Source: Helianthus annuus (taxonomy: Eukaryota; Streptophyta; Magnoliopsida; Asterales; Asteraceae). Taken from it: 64,000 nt of DNA. Under the pieces are notes generated by a model that saw only the letters and a program-made list of their open reading frames with translations, was not told where the DNA came from and did not search any database. The stretch's first letter is position 1; every line of letters begins with the position of its first letter. The stretch is from contig NC_035447.2 of NCBI RefSeq assembly GCF_002127325.2, positions 28,703,249 through 28,767,248 of the forward strand, written 5' to 3'. The translations under genes and the position numbers were made by a program. This document shows positions 11,270-24,211 of the stretch, piece by piece.

Positions 11270-12464
11270 CTTTTTTTTAAATTATATATTTCCTTTACCA
11301 TTTTTATTAATAATTCTTTTTTTCTTTTTTGACTATAGTAACTTTATTTTTATAATAATATATAATTTTTTGTTTAATATATTATAATAGTTTATTATTA
11401 TAGTTACTTTTAATAACACATTTTTTCTTTTTTTTAAGTCATATATATCACCTTTACCATTTTTATTGATAATTCTTTTTTTCTTTTTTTAAAACATATA
11501 TCAATTTATCAATTAATTTGATACTTCTTTAATAGTTTACATTTATAATTTTTTTCTAAAAACTTAAGTACATAGTTGTGTTTGATTTTTTCCCTTAAGT
11601 TTTGTTAAAAACAAAGTTATATTTAAAATAAAGTATTTATTTGTTATCATAAAACGGTACGATGATAAACTAAACCGTTCTAATGGTTTGGCTTTCTAAA
11701 CAACATACTTTATTTTTAAATTACGTTTGTTTTACATTATCATTTACTATTAGTTTAGTTAAAAGATAGTAAATTTAATTCAGAAATATATATTTTTTAC
11801 ATATTATTATTTATTAATATTAATTAATATCCTACCATGTAAACTATTTTCTGTTGGACTCGTACATCTCGTATGTGAATAAAAAAAAGATTTTAAAGAT
11901 TTTCATAGAGGCATAAAGTTATACTTTGTACATTTTGAACCAAATTAGACTATAACAGGTTAGTTAGATCTTTCTATTGTTACCTATGAGATTGGTGTTT
12001 GAATCCTATTAGTATCTTTGAGCTGACATTAATTTATTTTAATAAGTTTTTGTGTCATTATTTCATATTAATTGTTTTTTGTAACTTAAGTTACTAAATT
12101 GAGAAAAAAATGATTGATTTGTCCAAAAAAATTGTGATGCTTGATTCGGTTTTAATCATTTAATACCTCTTTAAAGCAGTTTTGTAAAACCTATTTAAAA
12201 CGTCTGGTAAACAAGCAAAAAATAATGAAACCGAAAACCCAAAAATAAACTAAAAAAAGGCCTTTTTTTAAACTTAAGTTACTAAATTTGGGAAAAAATG
12301 ATTGATTTGTCCAAAAACACTGTGATGCTCGATTATGTTTGAATAATTTAATACCTCTTAACAGTTTTGTAAAACTGACTATACCTCTTTAAAACATTAA
12401 AACAGTTTTGTAAAACTTATTTAAAACGTCTGGTAAACAAGGAAAAAATAATAGAACTAAAAAC
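11270..12464. other. AT-rich interval ending in a tandem duplication
   Basis: This is very AT-rich DNA without a supported ORF. From about 12080 a unit of roughly 190 bp (ACTTAAGTTACTAAATT..GTCCAAAAA..AAAACGTCTGGTAAACAA) is present twice in tandem. The second unit is split by the solo LTR at 12465-15419 and ends after it, at about 15450. Confidence 0.6.
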
Positions 12465-15419
12465 TGTAACACCCAAAAACGGGTTTGGTAATCAAACCAC
12501 GTTGACAGTGACGGCGGGTAAAATACCGTTAGTGGTAAAAATTAACCCGGTAAATATTAGAATTTAAATAAATAAACTTGATGTTAATTAAAAGGAGGAT
12601 AAATACTTTGAGAAAAACAAAGTATATAGAAGGCCCGATATAACGGGGCTTAAAACAAAAACGGGTTATAACTTCTCCGAACCCACTATGTAACTAGGAA
12701 TACCAACCTAGTTAAATGAGTGTTGTTAAAATAATAAAGAAACTTGAAATAGGTAGCCTACTTAATAACAAACCAAAACATGAGGGACCAAAGTTGGATA
12801 ACTTGAAAAAGGGTTTTATAAACAAAAAAAATAATAATATAACACAACACACACTTAAGGTGAGTGTGTGCGTGTGTGAAGATCGACGAGGAGGGTGCTC
12901 CCAAGAGTTCAAACCCTAAAACTCAACAAATCATCAAATTGAAGCTTGATTCAAGGGCAAAATCGATGCATGAATACATAGAAAGGATCACCTAGTCATC
13001 GGGATCACAAGGTATATCATAAAACCTAGATTGGTTAAAGTTGAAAATTTAGACAAGTATGTTACTTGCAAATAGATGGTTGGGTTACGATCCAAAGTCG
13101 AAATTGAATGTCTATGTATGTTTAATTTCGTTAGTTAGGATGATACTATGAAAAATTTGATGTAATATTACTTGAAGATGATTAACAAGTAAAAACTAGA
13201 AAGTGTGTTTTGACTAAATAGTGAAGGTGATGATATGTTTGTGCTAGAAGTCATCATAAATGATAGTTGAAGGAAGACACTTGAATAATTTGCAAGTTCG
13301 AGTATTTGATCATACATAATAGAGGATGAATTTGATGTTAATCTTGGTAAAAATGATTAGTTATGAACTAGTTAGTAAAGATGTAAAATTATGCCCATTA
13401 GATGTTTGTTAAAATGCCTAAACGAAAGCTAAATTGTTGAAATTTCGAGTGAAACGCACATTTGAATAATATGGCAAATTATGCGAAATATGAAACGATA
13501 AAACTTCTAAATATCATGTTGATTTAGACTTAATTGTGCAAACCAAGTGATCGAAAGTAGTTAACTTTTGATAAGTTAAGTTAACTAATTATAAAGTCGA
13601 ATAATAGTTTCGACACAGAAAATAAGTAAGGTGGAATAGTCGTGATTGTTAATGACTAATCTAACCGCCTTGTAGATATTGACAATAGTTTGACGCTTAA
13701 CGAGCTAGGTGGAGGCTTGGGAAAGAAGCGGTCAAACGAATCAAATGCGAGAAGAAAAGCGTAAACCGGACGAGAGGTAAGTAAAGCTTACGCCCCCTTA
13801 CATTATTTACAAAATACTTAATTGTAAGTAGTGTATATGAATGCTATTAAGTGGTTGGTATATGATGTTCCGATATGATCTAATGAAAGTTGGAACAAGG
13901 GAAAATGGTAAGAAATCATGGATTACGGTAAAAAGGGTAAATTAAGTCATGTAATGACAAACTAATAAGAAACGACTTTTAAGTAAAAGTGTTCAAAGAG
14001 AAAACCAGGATAGGTTTAAAGGGATGAAATGGTAATTAAATACCATCTCATACGGACAAATGGTCAATTAGACTAAATGGGTTAAATGGTGTTGTTAACA
14101 CCATTTGACAATAACATTTGACAATCGCTTGTTGAGTTTTGTGATTCACAGGAATTAACATAAGGCTCGCGTTACTATTAGCTAGTGATTAATAGTGAAA
14201 GGGTTGTAATGGGTCGATATTATGACCCGGGCCAGGTACGCATAAATAAGTTAGTTAAACATGCAATTTCGGTCAAATAATTAGTGAGAGTCCTTCGCCG
14301 TAAATAAGGGACTAAAAATGTCCAAAACGCCCTTGATAGGTAAAGCGGGCAAACGACCCTTAGAGGTCGTTTAGATGCTAGTATTATGATTATGTAACTC
14401 TTAGATATATGTAAGGGTTGTAAGTATAAACCTTGAGGGTCAAATGCCTAAGAACGGGTCAATTACGTAGAATGACTATCCAAAAGGTAAAATTAAGGAT
14501 AACGATCCATTATGTTAAATCCACCACAAAATAGTTGTGGTGGAATATAAGAGGCTATTTAAAAATGGAAACACGAAGTGTAGAAAGAGAAGTGCGAGTT
14601 TGATGCTTAAATGCATGAAAATCGCTTTAAATGGGTCAAAATGAGTAGATATGCAAAACGGGTTAAGATTTCATAAGAAACCCGTAATTTGAACCTTAAA
14701 CATTGGTAAGTGAATATAACATGATGTCCATGGTATTTTAAAGATAATAAACAAGTTTGATTGATAAAATCACGAACGGGTCAAAAGTGTTAAAATTGAA
14801 TTTCAAGCCAAGAGCTTGAAATCTAAAATTTGTAAATTCAGATGTCGGATTTTTACTCCATGAGATGGAGAATTAAATTACGAACGCGTAGGAAAAAGAA
14901 TCGCGTAAAACGGATAAGTAGACAAAAAGTTATGACACTTTGAAGTTCGTTTTTCGATTAAAACTATAGCTGGGCATATGCAGCACCAACATCAACACAT
15001 TCTGTCGAAATAGAGGCGTGGCGTCGCGCGACGCCTAATGGGTTTTACCGTCGCGCGCGGCGACGGGGTAAAATCTTGAAAATTTTGTTTATTTTGATTA
15101 TTTGACCCAATTACCTTGTTGTACTTGTTATTTAACCATCAAAACTAACTTTTAAGTTGGTTTTGATCATAGGTGAAGGTCGAGAGTCCCGGATGAAGAT
15201 CAAGCGACGAACAAGAACCGAACACGCATTAAATGAAGCTTCCGCGTTAAACCTTGTTTTGTTTTGTTATAAATGAATTATGTAAACACTTACCACTATG
15301 TCTTGAAAAGTAAAATATATGGGAATGTAGGCATGACAAGTTTTTTTAAAGTCGCATTTTTAGCATTTAAAATGCGTATTCTATTATTAAAATCTTGATT
15401 AATTCATACGGGTGTTACA
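12465..15419 (+). mobile_element. Solo LTR, 2955 bp, 5-bp TSD AAAAC (family G)
   Basis: It begins TGTAACACCC and ends GGGTGTTACA, a perfect 10-bp terminal inverted repeat. AAAAC flanks it at 12460-12464 and 15420-15424. No primer site, polypurine tract or coding region lies inside, so it is the remnant of intra-element LTR recombination. Plus orientation is inferred from a CTTCCGCG phrase near the right end, as in other LTRs here. A perfect 16-nt palindrome GGCGTCGCGCGACGCC lies at 15020-15035, next to a second CG-rich imperfect palindrome. Confidence 0.92.
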
Positions 15420-15424
15420 AAAAC

Positions 15425-16120
15425 CCAAAAATAAATTGATAAAGGCCTTGAATTTTTGTTTTGTTTTGGGTCTCTAAAATGGTTGAGTCGGCTCTGCATT
15501 CATGGGAGTGACGTTCGTGAGAGTTGAAGACCATGCTGCAAGTGGTCTTATAACGATCGTACCAAGGTGTAAATGGTTAATGGGAAATCACATATATAAA
15601 CATATAAATGTCATAAATTTTACTAAAAATAAACCTTTGATTATTCTAGTTTATTGTGTAAATATCAACCAAGAACAACCAATGGCCATTGAGACTATTG
15701 GTGGCAGCGACAACGTCAACGTCAACATTGACACCAAGTGGTGGTTAAAGTAGTAGCAGTGGCGGTGTTCAAGGACAATGACAATGACAGTGCCAATAAC
15801 AACTGTGGCTGGGGTTGAGGCAACAACGATGGCGATGATCGTATATGTCTCGATAGTAGTGGTGGTGGCGAGGAAGGAAGTGAGAGATTTCAACTTTCTT
15901 CATTGAATTTCTTAACAATTTTGAAGAAACACTAAATTAACTTACATGTAAGAATTTGTGAAATATTTCCAGCCAGACATGTTATCGCTTGTTCTAACGC
16001 GTTATGTGAAACAAATAGGTATGGAATGAAACATTAAATTCTAACAAACCAACCACCATTATAAAAGTGGCTTCAAGGTTACGAAATTTGTTGCTTCTTG
16101 ATGTCACTTAGCATTGATTA
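15425..16120. other. Interval without supported gene
   Basis: The first about 25 bases complete the tandem duplication interrupted by the solo LTR. The stretch 15700-15870 is low-complexity (GACAATGACAATGACA, GTCAACGTCAAC) and gives spurious open frames on both strands. Nothing else is recognisable. Confidence 0.4.
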
Positions 16121-16137
16121 GGTACCTGGTATATACT

Positions 16138-16368
16138 TTTTTTTTGAACGGCAAATTTGGATCACTGACGGATCATTGGAGTATCATCGTGCCACCAGGG
16201 AAACCACCCGATCATATCCATCTCCACTAGGCATAATGACTATACACCAATCCAAGAGGAAACCCAATAAATATGGGAAAAACCCCCTTGTGAGAATCGA
16301 ACACAAGACCTATTGGTCCAAAGTCTTATCTCACCCCCAAGATACCACTAGGCTATAAAGCCATGGGT
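16138..16368 (-). mobile_element. tRNA-derived SINE with 17-bp target-site duplication
   Basis: Read on the minus strand, it starts CATGGCTTTATAGCCTAGTGG. It has a box A (TAGCCTAGTGGTA) and a box B (TGTTCGATTCTC) of RNA polymerase III promoters and ends GCCGTTC followed by an A-run. The flanks at 16121-16137 and 16369-16385 are identical over 17 bp (GGTACCTGGTATATACT), as expected of LINE-assisted insertion. The tail motif GCCGTTC-A(n) recurs at other loci in the window. Confidence 0.9.
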
Positions 16369-16385
16369 GGTACCTGGTATATACT

Positions 16386-16739
16386 AATTTGCATATTAAC
16401 ATCTCGTTGTATTATAAATATTGTTATGCTTGATTCCTAGGAAAAGGACCAACTACCTCTAAAAATGACTAAATAAGCAATGGACCCAATAGAAATAACT
16501 TCGGCTTGAATAAAAAGAAAAAGAACATAGAACTAAATTTGGGGATAATGACCCACTAACCAATACAATGGCAGACTTGAGTACACAGCATTTGGGTCCA
16601 CTTAAATGAATCGATGTTAGAATGGGCCGATTTAAATTAAATAACATGTTATAATGGATCGTTTTAAAAATTAAATAACATGTTATAATGGATCGTTTTA
16701 AAACACTAGCTTAAAATAATTTCAAATGAACGAGTAACA
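16386..16739. other. AT-rich interval with 35-bp tandem duplication
   Basis: At about 16635-16704 a 35-bp unit containing AACATGTTATAATGGATCG is repeated in tandem almost perfectly. No gene is visible. Confidence 0.5.
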
Positions 16740-17107
16740 CTCAGGTGGTGTTTGTTTTTTGGCCAAAAGCTCTTCTGAGCACTTATGTCTGCGTCGCACA
16801 GACGCGCGCAGACATAAGGGTCCTGCAGCTTGTTTGTTTTCTTGAAGATCTGCAGAGCTTTTACCTCTGCCTCACCTCTTCCCCAAGCAGACCCTTCCCC
16901 ATGTCTTCAAACCTCTGCCAACCTCTTCTCCCTCTCTCCCTCTTCAAAACATCCATCTGCTCCAAAACGCTCCACCTCCACCTGCCGACACCACCTCCAC
17001 CTGCCGACAACCTCTTCAGCCGGCGACCGGAGCCGCCTTTCCGGTGAGCTTCTCCAGCCGTTCAACACCGCTAAACACCCACCCACTACACCCTTCTCCT
17101 CCCTCAG

Positions 17108-17560
17108 TGTTAGGCCCTAAAGTGTGAGACTGACGCATCAAATTAATACAACGGGCTATGGTTACGAACTGGGCCTTACCGGGTTAGTTTATATTAAGTT
17201 GTGGACCTTTATAGGTCACTTGGGCCAAGCTTTAGGCCATGTGGGCCAAGCAGGCCCAAGGGGAGCCCATGTGGGAAGTGGGCTTGTCTATGTATATAAA
17301 CAAGTTTTCAACTTGTTTTTAGGTTTGAGCCTCATAGTTTCAAAATTTCCTACAGAGAGAGAGAGAGATAGAGGCGATTGGTTGTGAAAACACTTGTACC
17401 AGACGATTTTGCTTTGATAGTAATAGAATCGTGTGCAAGTTGAAAAGTGATTTTCGGTATTGTGTTCTTCATATTTCATATTTTTCGGTTTTTCTTGAAT
17501 CACCTATTTATTGAAGGTGATAGGCCACTCGAGATCCTAGTGCTTGTCTTATATCAGTCA
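17108..17560 (+). repeat. 5' LTR of copia element
   Basis: It matches the 3' LTR from its first base through the (GA)n tract and the TTGTGAAAACACTTGTACC segment. After about 17500 the two diverge, so the right border is approximate. Confidence 0.75.
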
Positions 17561-18471
17561 TCGTGACAAAGGTGTTTGCTGAATTATCGGAAGTTTGTTG
17601 AGGATAAAAATTCAAAGATTTCATATCTTTGAATTTTTGGAAGCTGCTGAAAATCAGGGATCACAGTTACTTTTATCTCACAAATCTGTTTTGCAGGGTC
17701 TTGATTCGCAATCAGCTTAGTCTCGACTCAAGATCATCAGTCTCGTGTGCTAAATTCTTCCGTCTCGAGTGGAAATCTCGTTCTTGTCTCGACTCGCAAC
17801 CGCATCCACCGTTCCGACTCGCAACCATCTCACTGTTAATCTTCATTCCGAGTCTGACGTTTTCGAGATCAAGTGTTCCAGTCTGTTGATCATTCCAGTC
17901 ATCATCGGACATTGCCATTCACCGTACACCTTCTCCGACAACCATCGACCTCAATTCATCACCACCACCAAGCACCATCATTCTCTGTCATCGTCGTTAT
18001 CAACACCTCCAGTCCTCCGATCATCGTTCTTCATTTGCCATTAATCATCTTACCGCCATTCATCACCTCCGTCGTGATTTTTGAAGGGTTTCAGTTTGTT
18101 TTTATTTTAAAAATGAAGAAGACGTACAGACTGATTCATTTAAGTTTTTATTAAAATAATTATAATATTTATAATCATTAGTATAATCATTACTTTATCA
18201 TTAGGTTTTAATAATAATAATACTTATAATAATAATAATAATAATAATAGTAATAATAATAATAATTATAATTAGGTTTTCTTTTAATAATAAAAATTAA
18301 AAAAAGGGGTTTGTTTGTTTTGGGAGTAAGTTTTGACAGGGTTTTGAGGTGCGGTTTAGAAAGCAGGTTCGTTCTTTTGTGTGCAAAAGATTTGAGTTAG
18401 CGAGTACACGGGTTCTTGTTTGGTTTATGTTTTGAGGAGAAGAACAAAAGTATCACCTACCCACTGAAATT

Positions 18472-21400
18472 ATGGCATTCATCACTAAAGAAGAACTACT
18501 TTCTGTCTTTTGCACTCCTGAATGTAAGGGCAGAGTAGAATATTACCGGTTACACAACGCTGAGCTAATACAAGATTACCAAGATATTAAAAATAAAAAT
18601 TTTACTTTATCGAAAAATGAGAAACTTTATAAAGAAAAAATTGAAGCTCAGCGAAAAGACATCATCCAACTCAAAGATGATGTAAGTGTAAAAACAACCC
18701 AACTCTTATATGTTCAGGAGAAATTATGCACTGTGACTAAAGAACTGGAAGATATCAGAGATAGATATCAAATAAATGAACTCAATATTAAGAAATTTCA
18801 TTCTTCCAGCAAACTAGTTAAAAACTTGTGTGATCAACAACTTGCATATAAGAAAAAGAAAGGGTGTGGACTAGGCTACAATCAGGCTCCTCCTCCTTAC
18901 AATGACAATTACACATATTTACCTTTGACTGAGGAGGAGCTGATGAATGAAAGTAAAATGACTTATGGTTCGAAAAACAATAATTCATTGGTTAATGGCA
19001 GACCTGTTGAGAATCCAAAATCCACTCCAATAAATTTTGTTTCCAAAGGTTCAATTGATCCTAACGCTTCGTCTTCATGTGCAGATGAAGTTCCTAAAGT
19101 AAAGTGTGGAGATGTACTTGGGAGTGAACCAGTTTTTCATTCTGATTTTTTTGAAACTTATTGTGAACAAACTGAGTCTGAAATTGCCTTTGGAAAAACT
19201 TTGTTTGAGTCGTTTTGTGCTTATGTGTCGTCAAGTGAGCCTGATGTTTGGGGCAAGACTGATGATGTTTGTGTTGAATCCTTGAACAATAAATGTGGTG
19301 ATGATTGTTTTTCAGTTAATACTTGTGATTGTGATGTTTCTAACCCTTCAGTTGATGATTGTGTTACAGGTGAGGTCTCTCAGGATACATTCAGTGAAAC
19401 CACTGAAACTACTTCTAAAGAAAATCAAGAATATCCTGATTCTTCTTCTGAATCGATCTCAGTGGACGTCCCTAATGTTGAATCTAGTGGGACCCCATTG
19501 GTAACTGTAGCTGAAAGTAAACCACAAGTAGATTCACATGATACATGTGTTGACGAAACATGTGTTGATGAAGCTTCTACATCTTCTGAAATTAAAATTG
19601 AACCAGATTTTGAAAAAGAAGATGTGGTCACTATAAATGAACAGTCACTAGAAGATGTTTTTGAAAAAGAAGTTAAAGCAGAAACTGAATCGTCTTCTAA
19701 AGGTCAAATGGTCCGTGATCTACCAATCAAAGACTTCATGCTGATAGAAAAGTGTGTTGCTTGCGCAAAAGGAAAGGCTCATCGAAAGCCTCATAAGTCC
19801 AAGTCTACACCTTCGACAAAAGTCGTGCTTGAATTACTACACATGGATCTTTTTGGTCCTGTAAATGTGGTGAGCATTGACAAGAAGGCATATTATCTTG
19901 TGATCGTAGATGACTACTCTCGTTACACATGGGTATACTTTCTTAGTCACAAGAACGAGGCTGCGAGTTTGATCAAACAATTTGTCACTCTAGTTGAAAA
20001 TCAAGCTACTACAAGGGTGAAAGCAATTCGATCAGACAATGGCACAAAATTCAAGAATATCACCTTAGATACATTCTGTGTAGAAAAGGGAATCGAACGA
20101 CAGTACAGTGCACCACGAACTCCACAACAAAATGGAGTGGCTGAAAGACGAAATCGTACTCTTATAGAGGCGGCACGAACCATGCTGGCCGACTCAAAGC
20201 TTCCTAGTTTCTTCTGGGCCGAAGCAGTTAGCATGGCTTGTTACATCTAGAATCATGCTTTAGTAAACAAACGTCATATGAAAACTCCATACGAGATTCT
20301 GGAAGGGCGTAAACTCTCGGTCTCACACTTCCGTAACTTTGGTTGTCCGTGTGTCTTGTTGCTCATGGACACTAATGGGAAGTTTGAGGTCAAAGGGGAC
20401 GAATGTTTCTTTATTGGATACGCTAAAGGATCCTCCTATAGAGTGTACAATAAAGTAACCAAGAAAGTCGTTGAGTCGTGCAACATTGAATGGCTCGAAG
20501 AAAATACTACGGATGCTAGAGTTGGTCCAGATTGGCTATATGATTATGCTGATTTGTTCAAATCCTTTAACATTTTGTCTAGTGTTTCCCCTGATGCAGG
20601 TGTGTCGACTCCGAAACAACCAGTTTCGTTTGGTGATACAGAAGAAGAGAAACATGATGAAGGGAGCTCGCGAAATCATACACCGTTGGTACAGAAGAAC
20701 TCAGAAAAGGCACATGGAACACAAGCAAAGCAATCAAAGCAATCTAAACCCATCAGATTAGCTACTGCTGCTGGATCTTCGAGTCTCCATATATTGAAGC
20801 GACAAACATGTTTCAACTGTGAAATTCTTGGACACATTGCTAGAAATTGTGTTCATCGTCCAAAGGTGCAACAAAATGCTAATATTCACTCTTGTGCTGG
20901 TGTTTGTGAGCCGGTTCACAACACGCAAAAGGAGCCAAAACGAGCGGATAAAAGTCGAGGATATAAGAAGTCTGCCCATCAAGGACAATCACGATCCCAT
21001 AAGGCTCGTGACAAGGTGATTGAAAGCTCTAATCAAGGAGAAAAGACGAAGAATGGTGCTCAAAGCAACAAGAATTCTGCAACGAGCAAATACAAGCACC
21101 CAAATTCGTCTTCGTCTGAAAGTAAAGTGCAGGCGCATCCAACGCAAAAAGGACCGGTTTGTCCTTCAGGACCTGCTAGAGCAAATCAAGCTGCTCAAAA
21201 TGTCTTTCCGATGAAAAGACAAACATGCTACAATTGTGGCATTGCGGGTCACATTGCTCGGAACTGCACAAGGCGTCCCTACGTACCCTATTATATGCAA
21301 AATCAGAGGGTTACACCAAACGGTAACTACCATTCCAAGCCGATGAAGGTATCTTCACCTAAGGCAATGAAGAATGTGAATCCCAAGGTTAAACCTTCTG

Positions 21401-21672
21401 ATGGGGATTGGAACGCTGCTAAAAACAAACACAAAGCTTTTCAGGAACAAAAACGTTTTTCTAAAACTAACAAGCCTGAATCAGCTAAAGTTGCTCAACT
21501 GAAGGCAACAAACACGTTTGTTAAACTGAAACAGATTTGGAAACCCAAATCCAAAGCAGCAATTTCTCCAATCCTTGAAACTAAAGGGGACTTATGTTTA
21601 AAGGAAGTGTCTTATTTTGATGCTTCAGGAAATCCCAGGACCACGATGGCCTGGGTACCCATGTCTTACTAA
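18472..21672 (+). pseudogene. Copia Gag/integrase/zinc-knuckle polyprotein, permuted and stop-interrupted
   Basis: From the ATG at 18472, a Lys/Glu-rich coiled-coil region (about residues 20-150) and a long acidic, low-complexity linker come first. Next is the second half of an integrase zinc domain (CVACAKGKAHRKPHKSKS) and the catalytic core with HMDLFGPV, IRSDNGTKF and QQNGVAERRNRTL. A TAG at 20248-20250 interrupts it; the same frame continues through the integrase C-terminal part. It then enters a Gag tail with two CCHC knuckles (CFNCEILGHIARNC and CYNCGIAGHIARNC) and stops at 21672. In copia elements the knuckles and protease normally precede integrase, so this order reflects rearrangement. 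Confidence 0.85.
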
Positions 21673-23711
21673 TCTCCTTACTTTTCAGGAACAACTAAGG
21701 AGGAGCTGTTGACAATCTCTGGAATGTTGATAGCGGTTGTTCCAGAGATAAAAACGGGTAACATTTCACTGTTGCAAAAAGTTCAATTTTTTTTTTTTAC
21801 AGATGATATGTTTCCTTTGGAGGAGATTAGAGAAGTAAGATAAGATCAACAAAAGGTACCGTTTAAATTCAGTACTTTGATTTGAATTTGATTAGTCTTC
21901 AATCTGATGACAGAACGGTTAAGCAAAAATATTTTTTTCTCTTTTTCTTAGTTTATAACTTTGTACATAAAGTGTCGTTTCTCTAGTAAATGGTAAATTT
22001 GCTCAAAAATACAAGATTTATGCACAAATTTAGGGGGGAGAGGAACATATAGATAGATATAGAGTTTAGGGGAGAAAACTCAGAAAAGAAAAATTCAAAA
22101 AGAGTTTGCTGTATATATATGTATTGCTTTACGGGGAGAAAATGAGAAAAATACAAAAACATTAGAAAAATGAAAAAGCCAAAAAGATAAATTGCATGAT
22201 ATGGGAAGTGAAATAAATGTTTGTGTTAAAGGGTTTGACTAACACATGTAAGGTGCCATAGCTGAAAAGACTAGGATCTACTGCGATATGTCGATAGGCT
22301 TGACGCTCAAAAGGATAATAGATACTAAGTGATATAAACATAACGAACTATGTACCATGTGGGTAACATACCAACGGCGTATGATTTTATGGTCTTAAAT
22401 CTTGCGTTGATAGATAGCCAACGTCTGAGGTTTTGGGTCTTTATATTGTTGAATCATCCGGGGATATCTTGGCTGTCCTTCTGTTGCATCCAGATTATAC
22501 GCAGACCTAGACACAGTCAGGATATCTTAAAAGATCCCAAAGAGGACAAAAACCTTAAGGAATAAAATCTCAAAATGAGAAAATTCCCAATGCTCAAAGA
22601 GCCAAATTCGTACCAAAATGGTATTTGCCTCGCCCTCCTTGGACACAATCATTGGTCGCTCTGCTGTACGAAAATACTGACTTGTCACCAATGGTCTAAC
22701 GTTGTAAATAAAAAATGTTGACATCAATATACTCACCTGTTACGATGAATCGTTGTGCTTACCTTGATCGCGGGGGTATGCCTTGGAATGGGACACACGG
22801 GTATAATAGTATAATATTACCTTAAGCATACCACGAAGTTGAAAAATTGAAAGTTGAGCGTTAAAGTTTAAGTGGACAAACATATTGGCAATCACATAGA
22901 CCAGTTTGATTAGGTTCGTACTGAAAAGTGTTCTTTAGTCTGCCTAAGAACGAATTTTGATCCCATTACAATTGTAATTGTATATTATGGTAGTTGTTTA
23001 TATTTTGAGTTCTTATTTGTTTCTTGCTCTTAAAATTTAAAAAAAATAAAAAAAAATTCAAAAATTCAAAAATACAAAAATAGTGTCTTGTTTTTCTATA
23101 AAATCAAAAATCCAAAAATAGAGTGCTTATTTGTTTTTCTTAAAATTAAAAAAATATAACCGTTCTTGAAGATTTGACTGATAATCAAAAGTTGAAAGAA
23201 TTTAAATTGTGAAATTTGATGTACCTAGTGTTCATATGGTATTCTCCCTGTTGCATAAGAAATGTTTGCTTATGAGTTTGTGAGCATGTGCAGAACTTGA
23301 TTTCAATCAAGAACAGGGGTTGATGAAGATTGAGATGTTGTTTGCTGTTGACGAAGCCTGAAGCAGCACAACAACAAGATGTACCTGAGTCAGAAGAACT
23401 GGATACAAAACGTTGTCTGACAGTGAAAGTACATTTAAAGAAGTACCTGTGAACCTGCTTGAAAGAAAAAGACTGAAGAAGAAAAGAGCTGTTGAGAATC
23501 CTCCTCTCACATTCTTTTTGACAAAGATTTTCAAGCAAAGCTGATCAAGATCTTGATATGAAGCTAACCACAAGAGCTGAAGAAAGAGACCCAGTGCTGA
23601 GAGTTCAGAAGTCAAGAACTTCCATAACATCTGCAGCATAGCGACAACCACAGACTTTGTTGAATACGTTGATGAATTCATGTTATGAAGACAATTTGAT
23701 GGCATCAGTCT
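21673..23711 (+). other. Copia internal region with protease relic, otherwise non-coding
   Basis: Just after the stop, another frame reads WNVDSGCSR at about 21718-21745, the catalytic Asp-Ser-Gly site of a copia protease, but it breaks within ten residues. The remaining 1.9 kb is A-rich with GGGGAGA phrases and no long ORF. Where reverse transcriptase and RNase H should be, nothing recognisable is left. Confidence 0.7.
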
Positions 23712-23721
23712 AGGGGGAGAT

Positions 23722-23963
23722 TGTTATGCCCTAAAGTGTGAGACTGACGCATCAAATTAATACAACGGGCTATGGTTATGAACTGGGCCTTACCGGGTTA
23801 GTTTATATTAGGTTGTGGACCTTTATAGGTCACTTGGGCCAAGCTTTAGGCCATGTGGGCCAAGCAGGCCCAAGGGGAGCCCATGTGGGAAGTGGGCTTG
23901 TCTATGTATATAAACAAGTTTTCAACTTGTTTTTAGGTTTGAGCCTCATAGTTTCAGAATTTC

Positions 23964-24008
<45 letters not shown>

Positions 24009-24211
24009 TGCGATTGGTTGTGAAAACACTTGTACCAGACGATTTTGCTTTGATAGTAATAGAATCGTGTGCAAGTGTTGAAAGGTGATTCGTATTGTTC
24101 TTCGTATTTCTTGCTTTTCGTGTTTATTCTTGAATCTCACCAAGTTTGGATTCCGCACAAACTTGGTGATTGTTTGATATCATTGAAAGATCCGGTTTCA
24201 CGGGACTTACA
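23722..24211 (+). repeat. 3' LTR of copia element
   Basis: This 490-bp LTR starts TGTTATGCCCTAAAG directly after the polypurine tract and ends CGGGACTTACA against the CTCAG duplication. It contains a (GA)n microsatellite at 23969-24006 and a CTATGTATATAAAC TATA-like box at about 23901. Confidence 0.88.

Larger units (their letters stand above)
17108..24211 (+). mobile_element. Ty1/copia LTR element with rearranged internal domains, TSD CTCAG
   Basis: The element is bounded by LTRs starting TGTTAGGCCC and TGTTATGCCC and by a CTCAG duplication at 17103-17107 and 24212-24216. A polypurine tract (AGGGGGAGA, 23712-23720) precedes the 3' LTR. The first about 350 bp of the two LTRs differ by only a few substitutions plus a (GA)n length change, so the insertion is fairly recent. 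Reverse transcriptase and RNase H are absent and the remaining domains are permuted, so it can move only with help. No tRNA-Met primer site was recognised. Confidence 0.88.

Noticed and set aside
15502..15893. Open frames of about 80 codons on both strands
   Set aside because: Simple repeats (GACAATGACA, GTGGTGG) and no domain or splice evidence.
16138..16368. tRNA gene on the minus strand
   Set aside because: Boxes A and B are present but the acceptor stem does not close, and the 17-bp TSD with an A-tail shows a SINE.
16745..17120. Two overlapping Ser/Pro-rich frames
   Set aside because: They run across the TIR element border and into the copia LTR; pyrimidine-rich composition only.
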